Assembly: GCA_938041275.1 (NCBI GenBank) | Contig: CALISH010000018.1 | Location: 1-9,880 of the forward strand | Reading direction: 5' to 3' | Length of the DNA stretch: 9,880 nt | Source of the DNA: an uncultured Solobacterium sp. | GTDB lineage: Bacteria > Bacillota_I > Bacilli_A > Erysipelotrichales > Erysipelotrichaceae | Part shown: positions 1 to 5,646 of the stretch, piece by piece | Layout: the number at the start of each line of letters is the position of its first letter | How positions within the stretch are numbered: the stretch's first letter is position 1 | Program-made: the position numbers and the translations under genes | The notes under the pieces: generated by a model | Seen by the model: only the letters and a program-made list of their open reading frames with translations | The model's database searches: none | Told to the model about the DNA's origin: nothing

Positions 1-86
1 AAAGAGATGACCAAAGTCATCTCGTAAAAAGTCTAACTTTTAGGGGTCACCTCAAAGTTGTTGTCCAACTTTTGGGGTTCACTTCA
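1..86 (-). mobile_element. Probable end of an IS3-family (IS150-group) insertion sequence
   Basis: Read on the minus strand from position 86, the sequence begins TGAAGTGAACCCC and continues AAAAGTTGGACA (down to 62). This resembles, from memory, the terminal inverted repeat of IS150-group IS3 elements (TGTACTG-CACCCC-AAAGTTGGAC type). A second, diverged copy of the same motif lies further in (31-55), followed by a hairpin (4-23). No transposase is visible because the element would extend past the left edge. The flank just outside the tip holds an AAGGAG ribosome binding site (92-97 on the plus strand) with no gene behind it, as expected if the element landed at a start codon. It could also be a non-autonomous derivative or a lone remnant. 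What is seen is the repeat and its position; the family assignment is recall plus inference. Confidence 0.5.
4..23. terminator. Perfect 8-bp stem-loop near the left edge
   Basis: GAGATGAC (4-11) pairs perfectly with GTCATCTC (16-23) around a CAAA loop. On the minus strand the stem is followed by TTT at the window edge, so it could end transcription arriving from nanEK. If the flanking sequence is an IS end, it could instead be the hairpin that shields a transposase gene from outside transcription. The T-run cannot be judged because the window stops there. Confidence 0.4.
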
Positions 87-87
87 A
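31..87. repeat. Imperfect direct repeat, 25 bp x 2
   Basis: Copies at 31-55 and 63-87 match at 21 of 25 positions (core AACTTTT-GGGG-CAC-TCAA) and start 32 bp apart. On the minus strand each reads TGA-CCCC-AAAAGTT-GAC. Subterminal repetition of the tip motif is compatible with transposase binding sites at an insertion-sequence end. Confidence 0.75.
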
Positions 88-108
88 TTCACTCCTTTTT
101 TGTTGTTT

Positions 109-981
109 TTATCTACTGATATTTAATGCAAGTGCTCCATATATGCCAGCTTTATTGCCAAGCTTTGCTTGATGAATTTGTACACCATCAAAGCTTGGAA
201 TTACATATTTTTGATATGCTTTCTTAATATTGTTAAATACATATTCTTGTTCAAGAATACCACCACCAAGAATGAATAGAGGTACGTTATATACGTGTGT
301 TAAAGAACATAAACCAATCGCAATCTGCTCAATCCATGCATCTAAGACTGCTTTGATTTCAGACTCGTTGAAATGCTCAAATAGTACTCTTCCATTTGTA
401 ATGCATGGATTAACTTTCTGTGCATTTTGGATGAGTGCGGTTGTGGATGCCAGGGATTCGTAACTGCCATCCCATGGTTTGTTGACTGTTGATGATTGCG
501 ATATCATTCCACCTAACATAACACCTGCAGATTTCCCTGCACCGTAGTATGGTTGACCATTTAGATATATACCTCCACCAATACCAGTGCCATAGGTTAG
601 GCAGATGAAATCTTTATAGCCTTTGCCTGCGCCGTATTGATTTTCACCGCGGGCAGCGGCGTATACATCATTTTCAACTGTGACTTTGACGTTGAATTCC
701 TCTTCGAATATCTTCTTTACTTGCATGCCTGTATAACCTGGCATGTTTTCATTTGCGTAGTGGATAGAACCATCATTGTTATTCACTTGTCCACAGGTAC
801 TAATGCCGATACCATCGCATGGCATGTATTGCTTAATAAAAGTAATACAGCGGTCAATCACAGCTTTTGCGCCTTGTTTGGCAAGTGTTGGGATTTCTGC
901 TTCTTGGACAAGTAGTTCATCTTCGAAAATACCAACTTTGATATTTGTGCCGCCGATGTCTAGAGTAATGATCTTACGCAT
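109..981 (-). CDS. nanK: ROK-family kinase, probable N-acetylmannosamine kinase
   Basis: A sugar kinase of the ROK family, expected to phosphorylate N-acetylmannosamine with ATP to ManNAc-6-P, the substrate of the NanE encoded immediately upstream. Seen: the phosphate-1 loop DIGGTNIKVG at residues 8-17, the catalytic aspartate motif ENDVYAAARGE, and the phosphate-2 loop TYGTGIGGG. The ATG at 979-981 is chosen because the glycine-rich strand then starts at the usual distance from the N-terminus and AAGGCGG precedes it. The reading frame is open upstream for 11 codons inside nanE, but that extension (MKLPRSSRRHS) is not ROK-like. The start overlaps the nanE stop by 8 bp, suggesting translational coupling. 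Odd: the sugar- and zinc-binding E-x-G-H motif and the CxCG cysteine cluster of classic ROK kinases are missing (GAGKSAGVMLGGM instead). Substrate is therefore inferred from context. Confidence 0.8.
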   Translation of the reverse strand: MRKIITLDIGGTNIKVGIFEDELLVQEAEIPTLAKQGAKAVIDRCITFIKQYMPCDGIGISTCGQVNNNDGSIHYANENMPGYTGMQVKKIFEEEFNVKVTVENDVYAAARGENQYGAGKGYKDFICLTYGTGIGGGIYLNGQPYYGAGKSAGVMLGGMISQSSTVNKPWDGSYESLASTTALIQNAQKVNPCITNGRVLFEHFNESEIKAVLDAWIEQIAIGLCSLTHVYNVPLFILGGGILEQEYVFNNIKKAYQKYVIPSFDGVQIHQAKLGNKAGIYGALALNISR

Positions 982-1672
982 CGAGTGCCGCCTTGAACTT
1001 CTTGGTAATTTCAAGTGGTCTTGTGATTGCGGAACCTACGACAACTGCATGGACACCAATATCCATCGCATGACGGCATTGTTCAGGGGTGGAGATGTTT
1101 CCTTCCGCAATAACAGGCTTACCACACTGTTCTACAAGTGTCTTAATCATTCTGTATGGAGGTAAGCTGCATCCTTTTGTATATTCTGTGTAGCCTGCCA
1201 TTGTGGTACCAATTAAATCAAAACCAATTTCGGCCGCATGCATGCCTTCTTCTATGTTGGAACAATCTGCCATGAATAACTGCTCAGGATATTTTTCACG
1301 TACGGCTTTGAAGAAGGTATCAAGGTCTAATTGGCCAGGACGTGTACGCTTTGTGGCATCCATTGCGATGACTTCAACTCCAATTTCTACTAACGCATCA
1401 ACTTCTTTCATCGTTGGTGTAATGTACACATCCGGTGCATCTTCATAATCAATCTTGATAATACCGATGACTGGTAAATCTACCGTCTTTTTAATCTCTA
1501 GAATATCTTCGACACTATTGGCACGGATTCCTTTAGAACCACCTAAATAAGCCGCATAAGCCATTCTGGACATGATATAACTACTGTGCAATGGTTCGCT
1601 AGGTAATGCTTGGCAAGAGACAATCAATTGTCCTTTGATTGCGTCTAAAATTTGTTTATTTTTTTCATTCAT
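974..1672 (-). CDS. nanE: N-acetylmannosamine-6-phosphate 2-epimerase
   Basis: Interconverts ManNAc-6-P and GlcNAc-6-P, the step that brings sialic-acid carbon into amino-sugar catabolism in the cytoplasm. The 232-residue length is normal for NanE, a TIM-barrel enzyme. Seen: QLIVSCQALPSEPLH near the N-terminus, GIIK with the expected catalytic lysine, the phosphate/substrate strand AMDATKRTRP, AEGNISTPEQ containing the expected catalytic glutamate, and the C-terminal phosphate-binding motif VVGSAITRP. The ATG at 1670-1672 has AGGAGT 8 bp upstream. It is the first gene of a leftward operon with nanK, divergent from an FAD oxidoreductase gene. No nanA lyase, nagA or nagB is present in the window, so those steps must be encoded elsewhere or beyond the left edge. 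Confidence 0.95.
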   Translation of the reverse strand: MNEKNKQILDAIKGQLIVSCQALPSEPLHSSYIMSRMAYAAYLGGSKGIRANSVEDILEIKKTVDLPVIGIIKIDYEDAPDVYITPTMKEVDALVEIGVEVIAMDATKRTRPGQLDLDTFFKAVREKYPEQLFMADCSNIEEGMHAAEIGFDLIGTTMAGYTEYTKGCSLPPYRMIKTLVEQCGKPVIAEGNISTPEQCRHAMDIGVHAVVVGSAITRPLEITKKFKAALDA

Positions 1673-1695
1673 ATGTTTTTACTCCTGTTGGTTTT

Positions 1696-1725
1696 ATTGT
1701 ATACACTTCAAAGAGTATTTGACAA
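1696..1725 (-). promoter_or_regulatory. Predicted nanEK promoter
   Basis: On the minus strand TTGTCA (1720-1725; five of six matches to the sigma-A -35) is followed after 18 bp by TACAAT (1696-1701), or after 16 bp by TATACA (1698-1703). Both are good -10 boxes. The predicted transcript would have a short leader before the AGGAGT site of nanE. The -35 overlaps that of the opposite promoter. Confidence 0.6.
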
Positions 1726-1747
1726 TCTGTTCTTTTTGGGGCATAAC
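1719..1747 (+). promoter_or_regulatory. Predicted promoter of the FAD oxidoreductase gene
   Basis: A consensus -35 TTGACA (1719-1724) is separated by 17 bp from CATAAC (1742-1747), a four-of-six -10. The start would fall near 1753-1756, just ahead of the AAGGATGG ribosome binding site. It shares its -35 bases with the leftward nanEK promoter. Confidence 0.6.
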
Positions 1748-1774
1748 TAAAAACAAATACAAGGATGGAAAATT

Positions 1775-3130
1775 ATGCAAACAAAAATTCAATATGGCTC
1801 AAGAGAGATAAAGGTTTTAAAGACCTATGATACTGTCATTGTCGGTGGAGGTAGTGCGGGTAGTTCTGCAGGCTATACTTCAGCTAAGAATGGCTTTTCA
1901 ACTTTAATCATTGATAAGGCGATTCGCCTTGGTGGTAGTGCCACAAACGCACTTGTGACACCGATGATGCGCTCGTTTACAAATCATCATCAAAATTTCT
2001 ATGATTTGGAAAATGAGATGAAGAAGTATGGCGAGACACGTGACCAACACGGAACTGCACAAAGATGGTTCTCGGCTGAAGCGATGGCAGATGCGTGGGA
2101 AAATCTTTATACAAGTTGTGGTGGTGAGTTACTTTATGATGCGTCTGTCTGTGATGTGATTTTAGAAGATCAAAAGATTAAATATGTTATCGCCAATACG
2201 ATAGAAGGCTTAGTAGCGATTGGCGGAAGACAGTTTGTGGATGCTAGTGGTGATGCGGTGTTATCACGCTTATCTGGTGTAGAGGTATTGTGTGGTGATG
2301 AAGAGGGTAATAATCAGATTACTTCGTTGCGTTTTGAAGTGGGTGGTATTGATATTGAGAAATATCGTGAATATGTTTTCTCGCTGAATGATACTTACAG
2401 TATTCATCGTATTAAGGGTGACCAGTTTGAATCGGCGATGGTAGCTGGCAAGAATTTTGCGATGGAGCCACTATTCCGAAAGGGTGTAGAAGCAGGTATC
2501 CTGATTCCACAGGACTTACACTACTTCCAAAACTTTACAATTCCTGATAAGACAGGTGTCATGTCATTTAACTGTCCACACTTAGTGAATTTAAAGAACA
2601 ATACGCATGCGTTAGAGCGTTCTGCTGCTATCGTATATGGGCACCAGTGTATTCGCCGTCTGGTTCGTTTCTTGAAGGAAATGATGCCTGGATTTGAAAA
2701 TTGTTATTTGGTGCAGGTAGCGAATATGCTAGGTGTACGTGAATCATGGCAGATCGTAGGCAAGCTTTTGATGCATGAAGAAGACTATCCAAGAAAGGCT
2801 AGATACGAAGATGCAGTTGCACGTGGTGACTGGTATATCGATGTCCATTCCGCAAATAAGAGTTTGGTACACCAGATTTCCTATCAACCAGGTGATTATT
2901 ATGAAATTCCATATCGTGCGATGGTCACCAATGAAGTGGAAAACCTCGTTGTGGCAGGTAGATGTATCTCTACAACATTCTTGATGCAGGCAAGTGTTAG
3001 AATTATTCCAACCTGCATTGACATGGGTGAAGTAGCAGGTATGGCTACAGTACTGGCAAACCAAACGAATACGGCACTCAATGCATTAGATGGCAAAGAT
3101 ATCGCGGAAAAGTTAGGTGAATATCGCTAA
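1775..3130 (+). CDS. FAD-dependent oxidoreductase (PF12831-like)
   Basis: A 451-residue flavoprotein of the FAD-dependent oxidoreductase family related to PF12831. Seen: an N-terminal Rossmann dinucleotide fold DTVIVGGGSAGSSAG (residues 19-33) with the acidic strand end LIID (44-47) and RLGGSA after it; VDASGDAVLSRLSG (155-168); GVRESWQIVG (320-329), the family's conserved arginine motif; YYEIPYRAMV (375-384); VVAGRCIST (392-400); and the C-terminal FAD-capping helix RIIPTCIDMGEVAGMAT (409-424). No signal peptide or membrane segment is visible, so it should be cytoplasmic. The ATG at 1775 follows AAGGATGG by 6 bp. It is transcribed alone, ending at its own terminator. The substrate is unknown. 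Divergence from nanEK with interlocked promoters suggests a carbohydrate-linked redox step, but that is only context. Confidence 0.85.
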   Translation: MQTKIQYGSREIKVLKTYDTVIVGGGSAGSSAGYTSAKNGFSTLIIDKAIRLGGSATNALVTPMMRSFTNHHQNFYDLENEMKKYGETRDQHGTAQRWFSAEAMADAWENLYTSCGGELLYDASVCDVILEDQKIKYVIANTIEGLVAIGGRQFVDASGDAVLSRLSGVEVLCGDEEGNNQITSLRFEVGGIDIEKYREYVFSLNDTYSIHRIKGDQFESAMVAGKNFAMEPLFRKGVEAGILIPQDLHYFQNFTIPDKTGVMSFNCPHLVNLKNNTHALERSAAIVYGHQCIRRLVRFLKEMMPGFENCYLVQVANMLGVRESWQIVGKLLMHEEDYPRKARYEDAVARGDWYIDVHSANKSLVHQISYQPGDYYEIPYRAMVTNEVENLVVAGRCISTTFLMQASVRIIPTCIDMGEVAGMATVLANQTNTALNALDGKDIAEKLGEYR

Positions 3131-3138
3131 TTAATATC

Positions 3139-3165
3139 AAGTACTCTATCACAGGAGTACTTTTT
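3139..3165 (+). terminator. Intrinsic terminator after the FAD oxidoreductase gene
   Basis: AAGTACTC (3139-3146) pairs perfectly with GAGTACTT (3155-3162) around an 8-nt loop. A run of five T (3161-3165) completes a rho-independent terminator 8 bp after the stop codon. Confidence 0.85.
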
Positions 3166-3177
3166 AAATATGAAAGC

Positions 3178-3191
3178 AGAAAGCGTTTACA
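3178..3191 (+). promoter_or_regulatory. CcpA catabolite-responsive element (cre)
   Basis: AGAAAGCGTTTACA differs from the Gram-positive cre consensus TGNAANCGNWNNCW only at its first base (A for T). It lies just after the upstream terminator and just before the predicted promoter of the ROK regulator. CcpA binding here would put the whole rightward operon under carbon catabolite control. The motif match is seen; the regulation is inferred. Confidence 0.6.
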
Positions 3192-3199
3192 AATTTATA

Positions 3200-3228
3200 T
3201 TGCAATTATCGAAAGTTAGGTGTATTTT
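3200..3228 (+). promoter_or_regulatory. Weak candidate promoter of the regulator-transporter operon
   Basis: TTGCAA (3200-3205) and TATTTT (3223-3228) are each four-of-six matches at an ideal 17-bp spacing, with TG just before the -10. The start would fall near 3235, next to the palindrome at 3240-3260. No better pair was found between the terminator and the gene. Confidence 0.35.
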
Positions 3229-3239
3229 AGAAGTACGAT

Positions 3240-3260
3240 TTATTTCGGAGTCCGAATTAA
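3240..3260. promoter_or_regulatory. Palindrome before the ROK regulator, candidate operator
   Basis: TTCGGA (3244-3249) and TCCGAA (3251-3256) are perfect inverted repeats about a single G. Three more outer pairs (3240-3242 with 3258-3260) follow one mismatch. It sits between the predicted transcription start and the AAGGAG ribosome binding site at 3260-3265, where a bound repressor, or an RNA hairpin, would block expression. Autoregulation by the ROK protein is the simplest guess. Confidence 0.5.
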
Positions 3261-3270
3261 AGGAGCTTGC

Positions 3271-4194
3271 ATGGGTAAGAAGGGTTTAAAAGACATTAAA
3301 AATCAGAATACCAATTTAGTCATGCAACAGATCATGCAAGCAAGGAGTATTTCACGTATTGAGCTTGCACAAGAAACGGGCTTATCACCAAGTACAGTCA
3401 GTTCAATTGTTGGAGATTTGCTAGGCAAAGGTGTCATTGTGGAAACAGGCACACAGACAGTTGAAAAGGGTAGAAGTCGTAAAGATTTATCTATCGCTGC
3501 AGAATTTGGAAGTGTTGCGGTATTTGAAATCAGTCGACGTTCAGTCTTCTTCTGTTTATTCGATATGTGTTTGGAAACTCTTGTCTCAACATGCATTACG
3601 AAACAGAGAATAACGGGGAATGACTTGTTTGAACTCTTAGTAGAAACTGTAAATACACACGCAGAACAAAATATACGTGGAATTGGTTTATTACTGCATG
3701 ATGATGTACAGCCAAGTGACTTAAATACGATTTACGATACAGGATATGCATCAGCAACAATCAGTTTACAAGGAGCACTCAACAGCCAACTACACATTCC
3801 TGTTAGTGAAGAAACATGCAGTAGTTTTACAATCACCAATGCATTCAATGAAGAAACACTACATGAAAAAGTAAACTGTGCACACGTGATGGTAGGTGAG
3901 AAAGTATTTACAACGGTTACGATTGATGGACAGAAAGTTCCACTACGATCAGAATTCTGTAAAGAGCTGCTCTCAGAAAACACAGGCACAAAGGAAGTTA
4001 GTCAGTTATTGAATACGCTATGTACGATGTTTGATATCAAAAAAATCTTTATGATGGGTACGGATTTTCAGTTCTATCAAAAACTAAAGCTTCAGAATAA
4101 AGATGTGGAACTCATACAGGTACACGCAGAAGAAACGGATACTTTATCGCCACGTATGGCAGAGAAAGTAAGAAATGAATTGTTATTTATTTAG
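3271..4194 (+). CDS. ROK-type transcriptional regulator with degenerate sensor domain
   Basis: A 307-residue repressor-like protein. Residues 13-75 form a winged helix-turn-helix typical of ROK (NagC/XylR) regulators: SRIELAQETGLSPSTVSSIV then the wing with KGRSRKDL. The remainder follows the ROK fold in outline (FEISRRSVFFCLFDM, IRGIGLLLHDD, HVMVGEKVFTTVTIDG, IKKIFMMGTDF). It lacks the ATP-loop glycines, the E-x-G-H sugar motif and the zinc cysteines, and is shorter than the usual 370-400 residues. The ATG at 3271 is chosen because AAGGAG lies 5 bp upstream; an in-frame upstream ATG at 3220 precedes the predicted transcription start and has no such site. It is the first gene of a four-gene rightward operon and is likely its local regulator. 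The ligand is unknown and may not be a sugar. Confidence 0.8.
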   Translation: MGKKGLKDIKNQNTNLVMQQIMQARSISRIELAQETGLSPSTVSSIVGDLLGKGVIVETGTQTVEKGRSRKDLSIAAEFGSVAVFEISRRSVFFCLFDMCLETLVSTCITKQRITGNDLFELLVETVNTHAEQNIRGIGLLLHDDVQPSDLNTIYDTGYASATISLQGALNSQLHIPVSEETCSSFTITNAFNEETLHEKVNCAHVMVGEKVFTTVTIDGQKVPLRSEFCKELLSENTGTKEVSQLLNTLCTMFDIKKIFMMGTDFQFYQKLKLQNKDVELIQVHAEETDTLSPRMAEKVRNELLFI

Positions 4195-4200
4195 GAACTA

Positions 4201-4214
4201 ACGACAATTGTCGT
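4201..4214. promoter_or_regulatory. Perfect 14-bp palindrome between regulator and transporter
   Basis: ACGACAATTGTCGT is a complete inverted repeat. Flanking GAAC (4195-4198) and GTTC (4215-4218) extend it past a 2-nt bulge. It begins 7 bp after the regulator's stop codon and ends 11 bp before the transporter's ribosome binding site. A weak promoter (TTGTTA 4180-4185, 17 bp, GACAAT 4203-4208) would place its -10 inside the palindrome, which would suit an operator. As RNA it would form a stem with almost no loop, so DNA-level function is more likely. Confidence 0.55.
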
Positions 4215-4241
4215 GTTCATATAGGAAAGGGGAATTTGAAT

Positions 4242-5546
4242 ATGCTTCAAGGTATTTTAATTATTTTAGCCTTCGTTATCATCGCAGCATTGATGATGAC
4301 AAAAAAGATTCCTACATTACTAGCGTTACCTTTAATGGCAGTTGTAATCTGCTTGATTGCTGGTGTTCCAGCAATTGGTGTAAACGCTGATGGTGTAGCA
4401 ATCGGATGGTTGCAGGCAGTTCTAGAAGCTGGAACTGTTCGTATGGGCGCAGCTATCATGGCGGTTATTTTCGGTTCATGGTTAGGTCAATTAATGAACA
4501 AGACAGGTATTACAGAAAATATCATTAAGAAATCCGCCGAATTAGGTGGCGATAAGCCATTAGTTGTAACACTGATTCTCTGTGTTGCGGTAGCATTACT
4601 CTTCACAACATTAAATGGGCTTGGTTCCATCATCATGGTTGGTTCTATCGTATTACCAATCTTGATCTCTATCGGTGTTCCTGCTTTATCAGCAGCATCA
4701 ATCTTCTTAATGTCATTCACAACAGGTTTAACATTCAACATCGCAAACTGGAAGATGTTTGCAGGTATCTTCTCACTTGAAATCGATCAGATTCGTAACT
4801 TTGAGATGTACCTCATGGTTGCTACAGCAGTAGCTACATTAATCTTGATTTTCGTTGAATTCAAGAAGAACGGTATCAAGTTTGCATTCTCAGCTCCAAC
4901 TAAGCAAGAGGCTAAGACAACACAACTAACTGGTGTTAGAGGTGGACTAGCAATGTTTACACCATTAATCCCAATCGTTCTTGTTGCAGGTCTTAAGGTT
5001 CCAGTATGTCCTGCATTCATGGTTGGTATTGCATGGGCGTTAATCTTCACATCAACATCTTTCGCAAAGGCAATGAACACACTTACAAAGACATGCTACG
5101 ACGGTATCACAGATGCTGGTCCAGCAGTAATCTTAATGGTAGGTATCGGTATTCTATACTTAGCAGTTACACACCCAATGGTAAAAGAAGTTCTCAATCC
5201 ATTCTTATTAGCTGTAACACCTAAGTCTATGGTTACATACATCCTATTCTTCTCACTCCTTGCGCCATTAGCACTTTACCGTGGACCAATGAACTTATTC
5301 GGTTTAGGTTCTGGTATCGCAGCGTTAATTATCGGTTTAGGAACATTATCTCCACTAGCAGTTATGGGTGCATTCTTATCTGCAGAACGTATCCAGGGTT
5401 GTGGTGACCCAACAAATACACAGAACGTTTGGACAGCAAACTTCTGTGAAGTAGATGTCAACAGCATTACACGTAAATTACTACCTTACCTATGGGTAAT
5501 CGCAGTATTTGGTGTAGTATTATCAGCCGTATTATTTTTCAATTAA
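4242..5546 (+). CDS. Multi-helix permease, ion-transporter/citrate-transporter-like
   Basis: A 434-residue integral membrane protein with about 12-13 hydrophobic segments, roughly at residues 2-19, 24-45, 66-85, 107-122, 126-146, 150-174, 188-206, 234-250, 253-272, 291-310, 330-346, 352-380 and 413-432. Hydrophilic loops include one near 207-233. The composition and the small-residue motifs within helices (TTLNGLGSIIMVGSIVLP; GAFLSAERIQGCGDPTNTQN) resemble ion-transporter superfamily carriers for organic anions such as citrate or dicarboxylates; the exact family is not certain. The ATG at 4242 is preferred over the in-frame TTG at 4236 because AAAGGGG (4226-4232) then has 9 bp spacing. It lies between a ROK regulator and a hydantoinase gene, so it probably imports the substrate of the latter. 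Confidence 0.75.
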   Translation: MLQGILIILAFVIIAALMMTKKIPTLLALPLMAVVICLIAGVPAIGVNADGVAIGWLQAVLEAGTVRMGAAIMAVIFGSWLGQLMNKTGITENIIKKSAELGGDKPLVVTLILCVAVALLFTTLNGLGSIIMVGSIVLPILISIGVPALSAASIFLMSFTTGLTFNIANWKMFAGIFSLEIDQIRNFEMYLMVATAVATLILIFVEFKKNGIKFAFSAPTKQEAKTTQLTGVRGGLAMFTPLIPIVLVAGLKVPVCPAFMVGIAWALIFTSTSFAKAMNTLTKTCYDGITDAGPAVILMVGIGILYLAVTHPMVKEVLNPFLLAVTPKSMVTYILFFSLLAPLALYRGPMNLFGLGSGIAALIIGLGTLSPLAVMGAFLSAERIQGCGDPTNTQNVWTANFCEVDVNSITRKLLPYLWVIAVFGVVLSAVLFFN

Positions 5547-5550
5547 ATAA

Positions 5551-5586
5551 AACTGAAGGGTGCTTATTTTTTAAGTACCCTCAGTT
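5551..5586. terminator. Long hairpin after the transporter gene (attenuator-like)
   Basis: AACTGA (5551-5556) plus GGGTGCTTA (5558-5566) pair with TAAGTACCC (5572-5580) plus TCAGTT (5581-5586), leaving one bulged A, one G-T pair and a T5 loop. The stem is strong, but on the plus strand it is followed by ATTTAAAAT rather than a T-run. Partial termination or 3'-end protection of the upstream mRNA is more likely than full termination. The minus strand has the better T-rich tail. Confidence 0.55.
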
Positions 5587-5599
5587 ATTTAAAATGAGT

Positions 5600-5614
5600 A
5601 CAAGTTTAACTTGT
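5600..5614. promoter_or_regulatory. Perfect 15-bp palindrome upstream of the hydantoinase gene
   Basis: ACAAGTT (5600-5606) and AACTTGT (5608-5614) are exact inverted repeats about one T, 22 bp before the ribosome binding site AGGAGGG (5637-5643). No convincing promoter is seen around it. It may be an operator or a short RNA stem. Its sequence is not the same as the palindromes at 3240 or 4201. Confidence 0.45.
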
Positions 5615-5646
5615 GTTGATTTTAGATAGTCATATGAGGAGGGTAT

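Noticed and set aside
776..1165. 129-codon plus-strand frame across the nanE/nanK junction
   Set aside because: It is an overlap shadow of two well-supported minus-strand genes with no recognisable domain or ribosome binding site.
3220..3270. Upstream ATG extension of the ROK regulator (17 extra residues)
   Set aside because: It overlaps the predicted -10 and the palindrome and lacks a ribosome binding site, while ATG 3271 has AAGGAG at 5 bp.
4201..5614. The three operon palindromes as copies of one operator
   Set aside because: Half-sites differ (TTCGGA, ACGACAA, ACAAGTT), so a single shared binding site is not supported.
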